Shown here piece after piece: positions 31,026 to 39,338 of a stretch of 64,000 nt of DNA (position 1 is its first letter; each line of letters opens with the position of its first letter). The translations under genes were made by a program, and so were the position numbers. The stretch covers positions 186,001-250,000 of the forward strand of contig CAWGLZ010000001.1 of assembly GCA_963823535.1 (NCBI GenBank). Direction: 5' to 3'. Under the pieces are notes generated by a model, which had not been told where the DNA came from, made no database searches, and saw nothing but the letters and a program-made list of their open reading frames with translations. The DNA is from RPQJ01 sp963823535 (GTDB lineage Bacteria > Pseudomonadota > Gammaproteobacteria > Steroidobacterales > Steroidobacteraceae).

Positions 31026-32275
31026 CACTCTCGGTCGAGCCGGTAGATGTCGGCAATCGTCTCGATGATCCCGGCATCGCCGCTCTCGGCCGCGTCGCGC
31101 AGTCGCTGGCTCGGTGGGTGCATGAGCCGGTTCGTCAGCGTGGCCGAGAGAAAATCGAGCACCTCCTCGACACTGCGCCCGGTGGCGAGCATGCGTCGTG
31201 CCTGCCCGAGCGTGTGCTGGCGGGTGCGTTCCGCCTCCTCGCGCAGCCGACGGATCGTGGGTGCCGCACTGCGCGTGCGCAGGCGCAGTTCGAAGCGGTC
31301 GACTTCGGTCGCGATCAGCTGGTCCGCCTCGCGGGCCGCCTGCCGCCGCGTTTCCATGTTCTCGTTGACGACCGACTGGAGATCGTCGACGGTGAACAGG
31401 TAGACGTCCTCGAGCTCCGCCACCTCCGGCTCGATATCGCGGGGCACCGCGATGTCCACCATGAAGATCGGTCGTCGCTTCCGGGCGCGCAGCGCGCTCG
31501 CGGCCATCTCGCGCGTGATGATCGCATTCGGGCTCGCCGTGGACGCGACGACGATGTCCGCCTCGCGCAGGTGGGCGGGGATGTCCTCGAGGCTGATCGC
31601 GAATCCCTGGAACTCCGCGGCGAGTTCCTGCGCGCGGTCGATGCTGCGGTTCGCGACGATCATGCGGCGCAGCCCGTCGGCGTGCAGGTGCCGCGCCGCG
31701 AGCGCGATGGTTTCGCCGGCGCCGACCATCAGGGCCGTGCGGTTCTCGAAGCTCGCGAAGACGGTCCTGGCCATGGCGACGGCGGCGGACGCCACCGACA
31801 CCGCGTTGGCACCGATCTGGGTCTCCGTCCGCACGCGCTTTGCGACCGAGAATGCCGCCTGGAACAGTCGATTGAGCAAGGGTCCCGCGGTGCCGGCGTC
31901 CTGGGCCGTCCGATAGGCGTCCTTGAGCTGGCCGAGGATCTGCGGCTCGCCGAGCACCATGGAGTCCAGGCCCGAGGCGACCGAAAAGGCGTGGCCGACG
32001 GCGCGCATGTCGCCGTACTCGTAGAGGCAGTGATGGATGCTCGAACCGAGCTGGTGGTACCTCTGCAGCCAGTCGCCGAGCGCGACATCGCCCGCCTCCG
32101 TCACGCAGTAGATCTCCGTGCGGTTGCACGTCGAGACGATGACCGCCTCCTGCACCGGGGGCAGGCTCGCAAGCTCGCGCAGCGCATCCGGAACGCGCGC
32201 CGGCTCGAAGACCATGCGCTCGCGCACCTCGACGGGCGCGGTGCGGTGGTTGATACCGACGACGACGAGGGGCAT
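31025..32275 (-). CDS. hemA: Glutamyl-tRNA reductase
   Basis: HemA (416 aa) reduces Glu-tRNA to glutamate-1-semialdehyde, the first step of C5-pathway heme synthesis. The N-terminus MPLVVVGINHRTAPVEVRER and the catalytic cysteine in VSTCNRTEIYC are clear. So is the NADPH motif MVGAGETIALAARHL. The ATG at 32275 is preferred over an upstream ATG at 32329 because it gives the standard N-terminus and family length; the upstream start would add 18 unconserved residues. It is the first gene of hemA-prfA-prmC and is divergent from the TPR lipoprotein gene. Confidence 0.96.
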   Translation of the reverse strand: MPLVVVGINHRTAPVEVRERMVFEPARVPDALRELASLPPVQEAVIVSTCNRTEIYCVTEAGDVALGDWLQRYHQLGSSIHHCLYEYGDMRAVGHAFSVASGLDSMVLGEPQILGQLKDAYRTAQDAGTAGPLLNRLFQAAFSVAKRVRTETQIGANAVSVASAAVAMARTVFASFENRTALMVGAGETIALAARHLHADGLRRMIVANRSIDRAQELAAEFQGFAISLEDIPAHLREADIVVASTASPNAIITREMAASALRARKRRPIFMVDIAVPRDIEPEVAELEDVYLFTVDDLQSVVNENMETRRQAAREADQLIATEVDRFELRLRTRSAAPTIRRLREEAERTRQHTLGQARRMLATGRSVEEVLDFLSATLTNRLMHPPSQRLRDAAESGDAGIIETIADIYRLDRE

Positions 32276-32349
32276 CCGTTGACCGGTCGGAGAAATCGCG
32301 AAATTCTGGGTGATGGGAGTGTCCAACACAAGCTCGGCAGGGGTTCCGC

Positions 32350-32355
32350 TATAGT
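32350..32355 (+). promoter_or_regulatory. Candidate -10 element just upstream of the TPR lipoprotein start
   Basis: TATAGT (five of six matches to TATAAT) ends 9 nt before the ATG at 32365. No convincing -35 was found at 16-18 nt. If it is used, the transcript would start about 3 nt before that ATG and be nearly leaderless, or give a short leader to the alternative ATG at 32380. Confidence 0.3.
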
Positions 32356-32364
32356 GATCGGTCT

Positions 32365-34050
32365 ATGCGGAACCTCCTGATGCGATTTCCCGCGGCAGTC
32401 CTCGCCCTGTCGCTGACCCTGGTGGGCGGCTGCGCCACCCTGCCCGGCGACCGTACACCGCTCGAGGGCGTTCCGCTGGATCCGGATGCGCTGCTGGCCG
32501 ATGCGGATGCCGCACTCGAGCGCAACGAGTTGCCCGAGGCGGCCCGCGCCTACCGGCGCGCGGCGGAGGCTTCCGATGACGAACTCCTGGCCGAGCAGGC
32601 GACCCGGGTGGCGTTCGACAACTCGCAGCTGCGCGAGACGGCGCTGGCGGCCGATCGCTGGCTGACCCTGAATCCGACCAGCGAGCAGGCCCGGCGCTAT
32701 GCGGGGATCTCCGCGCTGGAACTGCACCGGCTCGACGACGCCGAACGGCATTTCGACGAACTGCTGACCACCGCCTATCTCAGCCCCGGCGTGGGCTTCT
32801 TCGCATTGCTGCCGGTCGTTTCGGACCACGGGACCGCGCCGGACGTCACGGAGCTGATGCGTCGTCTCGCCGCCCGCCATCCGACGGTCAACGAAGGCCA
32901 GTTCGCGCTCGCGTCGGCGGCACTGCGGTCGGAAAACTTCCGCCTCGCGCTCGATAGCGCGGAACGCACCATGCGCATGGCGCCCTACTGGGTGCCGGCG
33001 AAGATGCTGCATGCGCGAGCGCTCATCGCGAGTGGCGAGGAGACCGCCGGTCTCGCGGTCGCCCGGGATCTCGTCATGGCGCCGGACGCCGACGTTGCGA
33101 CCCAGCTCGAGTATGCGCTGCTCCTGGCCGGCGTTGGCCGCGACGAGGAAGCGCGCGCGGTGCTGACGCCGTTTGCCTCCGGCAGGACGGTCATTCCCGG
33201 TGCGGTGCGTGCGCTCGGCGTGCTCGACCTGGAGCGCGGTGACCTCGATGCCGCCGCCCAGCGGTTCGACAGCCTGCTGTCCACGGGGGCGCAGTCCTAC
33301 GATGCGCTGTATTTCCTCGGCAGCATCGCGGATCGCCGTGACGACAGCGAGCGCGCGCTCCGCTACTACTCGCGCGTGACCGGCGGCGACTACGCGCTCG
33401 CGGCGCAGGGCCGGGTCGCGCGCATCAAGGCCCAGCAGTCGGGCCTCGAGGCGGGCCTCGCGCACCTCGACGAGTACGCCCGGGCGCAGCCGCAGCGGGC
33501 GCCCGACGTCGTGGCGGCGCGGGCCGGGCTGGCATCCGGACTTGGCGACTCGCAGCGTGCGCTGGCGATCCTCGATGCGGGCCTGGCGCAGTACCCCGAC
33601 TCCCTCGATCTGCGCATGGCCCGGGTCTTTGCCTACGAGCGCGCCGACCAGCCGGAGGCGGCGATCCGCGACCTGCGGCAACTGCTGAGCGAACGACCGG
33701 GCGACGCTGTCGTGCAGAACGCGCTGGGCTACACGCTGGCCGACCGCGACCGGCACCTCGAGGAGGCGGAGGCTCTCGTGCGCGCCGCCCTGCAGCAGAC
33801 CCCCGACAGCGCCGCCGTCCTGGACAGCATGGGCTGGGTCCTGTTCCGCCAGGGCCGCCTGGCCGAGGCGGAGACTTACCTTGAGCGCGCCCGCACGCTC
33901 GGCAGTGATCCGGAGATCGACCTGCACCTCGGCGAAGTGCAGTGGGCGCGCGGCGACCAGGCGGCTGCCCGCCGGACGTGGCAGGAGGCGCTCGAGCGCC
34001 GGCCCGACGACGCGCGGCTCAAGGAGCGCCTCGAGCGCTCGGGACCGTGA
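32365..34050 (+). CDS. Tetratricopeptide-repeat lipoprotein
   Basis: This 561-residue protein has a lipoprotein signal with lipobox VGGC (Cys23) followed by many TPR units. Recognisable helices include EAARAYRRAAEASDDELLAE, DDAERHFDELL, VQNALGYTLADRDRHLEEAE and LDSMGWVLFRQGRLAEAETY. The terminal repeats have near-consensus TPR residues. It should be anchored to the periplasmic face of a membrane, probably the outer membrane, and act as a protein-interaction scaffold. TPR lipoproteins directly upstream of lolB are common in gammaproteobacteria. A second ATG at 32380 is an alternative start and still leaves a complete signal peptide. Its GTGA junction overlaps lolB by 4 nt. Confidence 0.9.
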   Translation: MRNLLMRFPAAVLALSLTLVGGCATLPGDRTPLEGVPLDPDALLADADAALERNELPEAARAYRRAAEASDDELLAEQATRVAFDNSQLRETALAADRWLTLNPTSEQARRYAGISALELHRLDDAERHFDELLTTAYLSPGVGFFALLPVVSDHGTAPDVTELMRRLAARHPTVNEGQFALASAALRSENFRLALDSAERTMRMAPYWVPAKMLHARALIASGEETAGLAVARDLVMAPDADVATQLEYALLLAGVGRDEEARAVLTPFASGRTVIPGAVRALGVLDLERGDLDAAAQRFDSLLSTGAQSYDALYFLGSIADRRDDSERALRYYSRVTGGDYALAAQGRVARIKAQQSGLEAGLAHLDEYARAQPQRAPDVVAARAGLASGLGDSQRALAILDAGLAQYPDSLDLRMARVFAYERADQPEAAIRDLRQLLSERPGDAVVQNALGYTLADRDRHLEEAEALVRAALQQTPDSAAVLDSMGWVLFRQGRLAEAETYLERARTLGSDPEIDLHLGEVQWARGDQAAARRTWQEALERRPDDARLKERLERSGP

Positions 34051-34652
34051 GGCGGACCGTTTTCGCGCTGCTGGGGGCATGCGCGCTGGCAGGCTGCGCG
34101 GCGCAGCCCACCGCCACGCTGCCGCATGTACCGCCCGATCCGGACCGGCTTCGACACTGGACCGCCAGCGGGCGCATTGCCGTTGCGGCGGGAGACGAGG
34201 GGGGCAGCGGTTCATTCGTCTGGGACCAGCGGGAGACGAGCACGCGGCTCGGCCTGCGCGGTCCACTGGGTGCCGGCGCGATCGAGGTGATCTCCACGCC
34301 CGACCATCTCTCCGTGTCGGACGGATCCGGCCGCGCCTGGGACGCCGAAGCTGCGCAGGCCGAACTCCGGGCGAGACTCGGTGCCGACCTGCCGTGGCCG
34401 AGCCTGCGCTACTGGATGCTCGGCTTGCCCTCGCCTGACGAACCCGCCGCGGTACGGGATAACGCGGCCGCGCCCCGTCGTGTCATCGAGCAGGCCGGAT
34501 GGGCCATCGGTTACGACACCTACACGAACGCGGCCGGGTGGACGCTGCCGCAGCGATTCGTGGCGACGCGCGGAGGCGTGCGCGTCAAGGTGATCGTGGA
34601 CGACTGGGACCTGGTGCCCTGGCCGGGAAGCCCGGGCGACGGGGCGCCGTGA
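34047..34652 (+). CDS. lolB: Outer-membrane lipoprotein LolB
   Basis: LolB (201 aa from GTG 34047) receives lipoproteins from LolA and inserts them in the outer membrane. A short signal peptide ends in lipobox LAGC (Cys17). The mature part has HWTASGRIAVAAGDEGGSGS, LGLRGPLGAGAIEV, LRYWMLGLPSPDEPA and the C-terminal RVKVIVDDWDL, all matching the LolB beta-barrel fold. The GTG overlaps the upstream stop by 4 nt, and the gene overlaps ispE in the same way. LolB is confined to beta- and gammaproteobacteria, which helps place the organism. Confidence 0.93.
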   Translation: MRRTVFALLGACALAGCAAQPTATLPHVPPDPDRLRHWTASGRIAVAAGDEGGSGSFVWDQRETSTRLGLRGPLGAGAIEVISTPDHLSVSDGSGRAWDAEAAQAELRARLGADLPWPSLRYWMLGLPSPDEPAAVRDNAAAPRRVIEQAGWAIGYDTYTNAAGWTLPQRFVATRGGVRVKVIVDDWDLVPWPGSPGDGAP

Positions 34653-35539
34653 TCGACCGGGCCGCGCCACTCGGCCTGCCTGAACCCTGGCCGGCTCCCG
34701 GCAAGCTCAACCTGTTCCTCCACGTGGTCGGGCGACGTCCCGACGGCTACCACCGGCTGCAGACCGCGTTCCAGTTCATCGACCTGCACGACGAGATCCG
34801 GTTCTGGCGGCGACCGCCCGGTGTCATCGAGCGCCTGGGCGAGGTGCCCGGGGTCGCGCCGGAGGCGGACCTGGTCGTTCGCGCGGCAAGACGGTTGGCC
34901 GGACGCCACCCGGACGCTGTCGGAGTGGCGATCGAGGTGCGCAAGCGGCTCCCTATGCAGGGAGGAGTGGGTGGCGGAAGCTCGGACGCAGCCACGACGC
35001 TGGTCGCATTGAACCAGTTGTGGGAACTCGACCTGCCTCCGGCAGAACTGGCTGAACAGGGGCTGGCACTGGGGGCGGACGTGCCGGTGTTCGTGCACGG
35101 TGTCGCCGCCTGGGCGGAAGGAGTCGGCGAGCAGCTGACCCCCGCCGATTTTCCCGAGCGCGTGTACCTGCTCATCCGGCCGGATGTCGCCGTGAGTACC
35201 GCCGATGTCTTTAAAGACCCTGAATTGACAAGGGATTCCCCGGTAATCACAATTCGCGGTTTCCTGGCGACGGGCGGGCGCAACGACTGCGAGCCGGTCG
35301 TCAGAAGCCGCTTTCCGGCGGTGGCGGAAGCGCTCGACTGGCTGGGCCGCTTCGCGTATGCGAGGCTGACAGGAACCGGATCCTGCGTCTTCGCGGCGAT
35401 GCCGGACGAGAGACAGGCGCGCGAGGTGCTCGGGCGCCTGCCGGGCCACTGGACGGGATACGTGGTGCGCGGCCTCAACCGCTCGCCTCTGGTCGCACGG
35501 AGCCGGCTCGAGCGCGACCGGCGGGTGTCCGGCCGCTGA
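34649..35539 (+). CDS. ispE: 4-Diphosphocytidyl-2-C-methyl-D-erythritol kinase
   Basis: IspE (296 aa from GTG 34649) phosphorylates CDP-ME in the MEP isoprenoid pathway. The GHMP-kinase substrate motif PAPGKLNLFLHVVGRRPDGYH, seen here in overlapping pieces near residues 15-35, the ATP loop GGVGGGSSDAATTL, and the C-terminal LTGTGSCVFAAM are clear. The GTGA overlap with lolB supports the start. The tRNA-Gln gene follows 9 nt later, so the tRNA is probably cut from a longer transcript or has an internal promoter. Confidence 0.95.
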   Translation: MIDRAAPLGLPEPWPAPGKLNLFLHVVGRRPDGYHRLQTAFQFIDLHDEIRFWRRPPGVIERLGEVPGVAPEADLVVRAARRLAGRHPDAVGVAIEVRKRLPMQGGVGGGSSDAATTLVALNQLWELDLPPAELAEQGLALGADVPVFVHGVAAWAEGVGEQLTPADFPERVYLLIRPDVAVSTADVFKDPELTRDSPVITIRGFLATGGRNDCEPVVRSRFPAVAEALDWLGRFAYARLTGTGSCVFAAMPDERQAREVLGRLPGHWTGYVVRGLNRSPLVARSRLERDRRVSGR

Positions 35540-35548
35540 CGAGTTCGC

Positions 35549-35623
35549 TGGGGTGTCGCCAAGCGGTAAGGCAGCGGGTTTTGATCCCGCCATTCGGAGG
35601 TTCGAATCCTTCCACCCCAGCCA
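35549..35623 (+). tRNA. tRNA-Gln (anticodon TTG)
   Basis: The 75-nt sequence folds as a complete cloverleaf. The acceptor stem TGGGGTG pairs perfectly with CACCCCA, and the anticodon stem GCGGG/CCCGC encloses the loop TTTTGAT with anticodon TTG at 35581-35583. The T arm has GGAGG TTCGAAT CCTTC, and the CCA end is encoded. It reads CAA and, by wobble, CAG. The order ispE, tRNA-Gln, prs is typical of gammaproteobacteria. Confidence 0.97.
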
Positions 35624-35634
35624 TTTAGGCTGAT

Positions 35635-35666
35635 GGCGGAAAAAGGGGCTGCGCTCCTTTGCCGCC
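35635..35666 (+). promoter_or_regulatory. Stable hairpin in the prs leader, downstream of tRNA-Gln
   Basis: GGCGG (35635-35639) and AAAGGGG (35642-35648) pair with CTCCTTT (35654-35660) and CCGCC (35662-35666) around a five-base loop. It has no T-tract, so a terminator is unlikely. It ends 6 nt before the prs Shine-Dalgarno sequence (AGGAG, 35673-35677). It could be a processing signal between tRNA and mRNA or a translational control element. Confidence 0.5.
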
Positions 35667-35688
35667 AGGAACAGGAGAATGTCCCCTG

Positions 35689-36642
35689 ATGGACGGCGCG
35701 ACGATGGCGGTGTTCACCGGCAGCGCCAATGCGCAGCTGGCGCTCGACATCGCGCGGTACCTGCAGGTGCCGCTCGGTCGCGCCAATGTCGGCCGCTTCA
35801 GCGACGGCGAGGTGACGGTCGAACTGATGGAGAACGTCCGCGGCCGCGACGTCTTCGTCGTCCAGCCGACGTCTCCGCCGGCGAACGACCACATCATGGA
35901 ACTGCTGGTCATGGTGGACGCTTGCCGACGCGCGTCCGCCGGGCGGATCACGGCCGTCATCCCGTATTTCGGCTATGCGCGGCAGGATCGCCGGCCGCGC
36001 GCCACCCGCGTCGCGATCACCGCCAAGGTGGTGGCCAACATGCTGGCGGGCGGGGGCGTGCACCGGGTGCTGACGGTGGACCTGCACGCGGACCAGATCC
36101 AGGGGTTCTTCGACATTCCCGTGGACAACGTCTACGCGTCGCCGGTCCTGCTCGGCGACGTGTGGAAGCAGAAGTACGACGACCTGGTGGTCGTCTCGCC
36201 CGATGTGGGCGGCGTGGTGCGCGCGCGCGCGATCGCGAAGCGCCTCGACGACGCCGACCTCGCGATCATCGACAAGCGCCGTCCGCGTGCGAACGAGTCC
36301 GAGGTGATGAACATCATCGGCGAGGTCGAGGACAAGAGCTGCGTGCTCGTGGACGACCTGGTCGATACCGCGGGCACGTTGTGCCATGCGGCCAAGGCGC
36401 TCAAGGACGTCGGCGCGAAGCGCGTGGTGGCCTACATCACGCACCCGGTGCTGTCCGGGCCGGCCATCGAGCGCATCGACGCCTCGGTGCTCGACGAACT
36501 GGTGGTGACGGACACGATTCCGCTGCGCGAGAACGCGCGCGCCTGCCGCAAGATCCGCCAGCTGTCCGTCGCCGGCCTGCTGGCGGAGACGATGCGCCGG
36601 ATCCGGGACGAAGAAAGCGTGAGCTCGCTGTACATCGATTGA
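35689..36642 (+). CDS. prs: Ribose-phosphate pyrophosphokinase (PRPP synthetase)
   Basis: Prs (317 aa) makes PRPP from ribose-5-phosphate and ATP for nucleotide, NAD, histidine and tryptophan synthesis. GRFSDGEVTVELMENVRGRD, the ATP-binding FGYARQDRRPR, DLHADQIQGFF and the PRPP-binding loop CVLVDDLVDTAGTL are canonical. The ATG at 35689 gives MDGATMAVFTGSANAQLA, matching the family N-terminus. The ribosome-binding site AGGAG sits 11 nt upstream and would fit better with an out-of-frame ATG at 35679; ATG 35704 is another in-frame option. A second Prs-like protein is encoded at 48965. Confidence 0.96.
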   Translation: MDGATMAVFTGSANAQLALDIARYLQVPLGRANVGRFSDGEVTVELMENVRGRDVFVVQPTSPPANDHIMELLVMVDACRRASAGRITAVIPYFGYARQDRRPRATRVAITAKVVANMLAGGGVHRVLTVDLHADQIQGFFDIPVDNVYASPVLLGDVWKQKYDDLVVVSPDVGGVVRARAIAKRLDDADLAIIDKRRPRANESEVMNIIGEVEDKSCVLVDDLVDTAGTLCHAAKALKDVGAKRVVAYITHPVLSGPAIERIDASVLDELVVTDTIPLRENARACRKIRQLSVAGLLAETMRRIRDEESVSSLYID

Positions 36643-36648
36643 CCTGGC

Positions 36649-36677
36649 GCCGTCCGACTTGGTCGCGAGCGGACGGC
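36649..36677 (+). promoter_or_regulatory. Perfect 8-bp hairpin between prs and rplY
   Basis: GCCGTCCG (36649-36656) and CGGACGGC (36670-36677) form a perfect stem with a 13-nt loop immediately after the prs stop. No T-tract follows, so it is not a standard terminator. It lies 27 nt upstream of the rplY start, in the leader, where ribosomal-protein autoregulation sites often occur. Its role is unknown. Confidence 0.4.
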
Positions 36678-36704
36678 ATTGACTGTTGATAAACGGAGAT
36701 ATCC

Positions 36705-37391
36705 ATGAAGACCTCTTTCGAACTCGTCGCCGAGTTCCGTGACGCCGAGGGCAAAGGTGCGAGCCGCCGCCTGCGTCGCGCGAGCAAGGTGCCTGCCATC
36801 CTCTACGGTGGCCATCGCGAACCGCGCGCGCTGGCGCTCGACCACACCAGGCTGCTGCTGATGCTGGACAACGAGCGCTTCTACTCGACGATCATCAACC
36901 TGCGCGTGGGCGACGTGTCCCAGGCGGCCGTGCTCAAGGACGTCCAGCGGCATCCGGCGAAGAACGCCGTGCTGCACGTCGACCTGCAGCGCGTGCTCGA
37001 GAACGAGAAGATCCGCATCACCATCCCGCTGCACTTCAAGAACGAAGCCGTCGCGCCGGGCGTGAAGGCGGGCGGTGTCGTCTCGCACCTGCGCAACGAC
37101 GTCGAGGTGTCCTGCCTGCCGAAGGACCTGCCCGAGTTCATCGACGTGGACCTGTCGGGCGTCGAGATGAACCAGATGGTCTACCTCGCTGACCTCAACG
37201 TGCCGGAAGGCGTCGAGGTCCCGGAGCTCACCCACGGCCGCAACGCCCCGGTGGTGTCGATCCACCACGCGCGAGCCGAGGAGGCGGAAGCGGCTCCAGG
37301 TGCCGAGGCGGCCGCCGGCGCGGTGGCTGCGGCCACCCCGGCGACACCGGTCGCGGCAGCCGAGACGAAGGGCAAGGAAGCGAAGAAGTAA
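36705..37391 (+). CDS. rplY: 50S ribosomal protein L25/general stress protein Ctc
   Basis: This 228-residue protein is the long (CTC/TL5) form of L25, which binds 5S rRNA in the large subunit. The N-terminal L25 domain (ELVAEFRDAEGKGASRRLRR, KVPAILYGGHREP) is followed by the TL5 beta domain (IPLHFKNEAVAPGVKAGGVV, DLPEFIDVDLSG) and a low-complexity Ala/Glu/Lys tail after residue 190. It has a clear ribosome-binding site (GGAG, about 10 nt upstream of ATG 36705). A strong terminator follows. Confidence 0.96.
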   Translation: MKTSFELVAEFRDAEGKGASRRLRRASKVPAILYGGHREPRALALDHTRLLLMLDNERFYSTIINLRVGDVSQAAVLKDVQRHPAKNAVLHVDLQRVLENEKIRITIPLHFKNEAVAPGVKAGGVVSHLRNDVEVSCLPKDLPEFIDVDLSGVEMNQMVYLADLNVPEGVEVPELTHGRNAPVVSIHHARAEEAEAAPGAEAAAGAVAAATPATPVAAAETKGKEAKK

Positions 37392-37409
37392 CCGGCCAGC
37401 GGGCCGAGC

Positions 37410-37446
37410 GAGCCGGGCCGCCCGAGCGGGTGGCCCGGCTCTTTTC
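37410..37446 (+). terminator. Rho-independent terminator after rplY
   Basis: GAGCCGGGCC (37410-37419) pairs perfectly with GGCCCGGCTC (37432-37441), with further pairing possible inside the 12-nt loop, and TTTT follows at 37442-37445. It ends only about 12 nt before the pth start codon, so it separates prs-rplY from pth-ychF or attenuates read-through. Confidence 0.85.
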
Positions 37447-37457
37447 ACTTTTCCACC

Positions 37458-38042
37458 ATGCCTGGCACCCCACTGCAGATCATCGTCGGCCTCGGCAATC
37501 CGGGACCGGAGCACCTCCTGACGCGCCACAACGCAGGGTTCTGGTTCGTCGACGCGCTCGCGCGCGCGCAGGGCGCGCAGTTTCGCGCCCACTCCCGCTA
37601 CCAGGGCGAGGTCTGCCGGGTGACGCTCGACGGGTGCGACGTTCACCTGCTCAAGCCGCAGACCTACATGAATCGCAGCGGTCTTTCGGTCAGGTCGCTC
37701 CTCGACTATCAGAAGTCGCCGCCGGGCGAGATGCTCGTCGTGCACGATGACCTCGACCTGCCGCCCGGCACGGCGCGGTTCAAGCTCGGCGGAGGCCATG
37801 GCGGGCACAACGGCCTGCGCGACACGATCGCGCACTGCGGGCCGGATTTCTGGCGGCTGCGCCTCGGAATCGGGCACCCCGGGGACAGGTCGCAGGTGAT
37901 CGACTACGTGCTGCAGCGGGCCGCGCCGGTCGACGAGGACGCCATCGTACAGGGCATCGACGCAGCGCTGCAGGCGCTGCCGGTCTTCATCCGCGACGGC
38001 GCGGAACACGCCATGAAGCTCCTGCATACGCAGGGCAGGTAG
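37458..38042 (+). CDS. pth: Peptidyl-tRNA hydrolase
   Basis: Pth (194 aa) frees tRNA from prematurely released peptidyl-tRNA. Conserved features are IIVGLGNPGPEHLLTRHNAG with catalytic His24, LKPQTYMNRSG, the base-positioning HDDLDLPPG and GGHGGHNGLRD. The ATG at 37458 comes 12 nt after the rplY terminator and has no Shine-Dalgarno sequence (CTTTTCACTTTTCCACC precedes it), which is unusual for this essential gene. ychF follows 12 nt downstream, the usual pth-ychF pairing. Confidence 0.96.
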   Translation: MPGTPLQIIVGLGNPGPEHLLTRHNAGFWFVDALARAQGAQFRAHSRYQGEVCRVTLDGCDVHLLKPQTYMNRSGLSVRSLLDYQKSPPGEMLVVHDDLDLPPGTARFKLGGGHGGHNGLRDTIAHCGPDFWRLRLGIGHPGDRSQVIDYVLQRAAPVDEDAIVQGIDAALQALPVFIRDGAEHAMKLLHTQGR

Positions 38043-38054
38043 GCAACGGGAACC

Positions 38055-39149
38055 ATGGGCATCAAGTGCGGCATCGTCGGACTTCCGAACGTCGGCAAGT
38101 CCACGCTCTTCAACGCGGTCACCCAGGCGCAGAACGCCGCGGCGGCGAACTATCCCTTCTGCACGATCGACCCGAACGTCGGCGTCGTGCCGGTGCCGGA
38201 TCTCCGGCTCCAGGCGCTGGCCGCGATCGTCAAGCCCGAGAAGGTGCTGCCGACGACGGTCGAGTTCGTGGACATCGCGGGACTGGTCGCCGGCGCCTCC
38301 AAGGGCGAGGGACTGGGCAACAAGTTCCTCGCCCACATCCGCGAAGTGGACGCGATCGCACACGTGGTGCGCTGCTTCGTCGACGACGACGTGGTGCACG
38401 TCGCGGGCCGGATCGACCCGCTCGCGGACATCGAGGTCATCAACACGGAACTCGCGCTGGCCGACCTGGAGACCGTCGAGCGCGGCCTGCAGCGGGCAGA
38501 GAAGGCGTCCAAGGCAGGCGACAAGGACGCGATCCGGCTGCGCGAACTGCTGAAGCGCATGCGTGAGCACCTCGACCAGGGCAATCCCGCGCGCACCCTG
38601 CCCATGGACGCCGCCGAGCGACCGCTCCTGCGCGAACTGCACCTGATCACGCTGAAGCCGCTCATGTACGTCGCCAACGTCGCCGAGGGTGGATTCAACG
38701 ACAACCCTTACCTCGACGTCGTGCACAAGCGCGCCGCCGAAGAGGGAGCGGACGTCGTGCCGGTCTGCGCGGCGATCGAGGCCGAGATTGCCCAGCTCGA
38801 TCCGGCCGACCGGCTGGCGTTCCTCGAGGAACTCGGGCTGCACGAGCCCGGCCTCGACCGGGTCATCCGCGCGGCATACCACCTGCTCGGGCTGCTGACG
38901 TTCTTCACTGCGGGCGTCAAGGAAGTGCGCGCCTGGACGACCCACACCGGGGCGCTGGCCCCGCAGGCGGCGGGCGAGATCCACACGGACTTCGAGAAGG
39001 GCTTCATCCGTGCCGAGGTCATCTCCTACGACGACTTCATCGCCTGCAAGGGCGAGCAGGGCGCCAAGGAGGCCGGCAAGATGCGCCTCGAAGGCAAGGA
39101 ATATCCCGTCCGGGAAGGCGACGTCATGCATTTCAGGTTCAACGTCTGA
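38055..39149 (+). CDS. ychF: Redox-responsive ATPase/GTPase YchF (Obg family)
   Basis: YchF (364 aa) is a ribosome-associated P-loop ATPase of the Obg/TRAFAC group. The G1 motif GLPNVGKST is at residues 9-17, G3 is seen as VDIAGLV, and the altered G4 that favours ATP replaces NKxD (LMYVANVAEGG). The C-terminal TGS domain ends in GDVMHFRFNV. Length is standard. It is co-transcribed with pth. Confidence 0.97.
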   Translation: MGIKCGIVGLPNVGKSTLFNAVTQAQNAAAANYPFCTIDPNVGVVPVPDLRLQALAAIVKPEKVLPTTVEFVDIAGLVAGASKGEGLGNKFLAHIREVDAIAHVVRCFVDDDVVHVAGRIDPLADIEVINTELALADLETVERGLQRAEKASKAGDKDAIRLRELLKRMREHLDQGNPARTLPMDAAERPLLRELHLITLKPLMYVANVAEGGFNDNPYLDVVHKRAAEEGADVVPVCAAIEAEIAQLDPADRLAFLEELGLHEPGLDRVIRAAYHLLGLLTFFTAGVKEVRAWTTHTGALAPQAAGEIHTDFEKGFIRAEVISYDDFIACKGEQGAKEAGKMRLEGKEYPVREGDVMHFRFNV

Positions 39150-39207
39150 CGTCGATGCTGCCGGCGGCGCGCGGGAGGGTTGACTCCCCCCGGCCGCGCC
39201 GGGAAAA

Positions 39208-39236
39208 TTCGCGCCCCCCGGCTGTCCGGGTACAAT
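39208..39236 (+). promoter_or_regulatory. Candidate promoter for tRNA-Met
   Basis: TACAAT (39231-39236, five of six matches) lies 25 nt upstream of the mature tRNA 5' end, with a weak TTCGCG 17 nt before it. The GC-rich segment after the -10 is typical of a stringently controlled tRNA promoter. Confidence 0.45.
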
Positions 39237-39261
39237 CCGGCAGCCAGCAGGCCAACCTCGT

Positions 39262-39337
<76 letters not shown>

Positions 39338-39338
<1 letters not shown>

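Noticed and set aside
35679..36689. Open frame of 336 codons overlapping prs in another frame, with a close AGGAG
   Set aside because: Prs is clearly the real product. The alternative translation is Arg/Gly/Pro-rich shadow sequence. It is kept only as a possible start-site competition.
36432..39131. An 899-codon minus-strand open frame opposite rplY, pth and ychF
   Set aside because: It is complementary to three conserved genes with good starts and a terminator, and shows no domain of its own.
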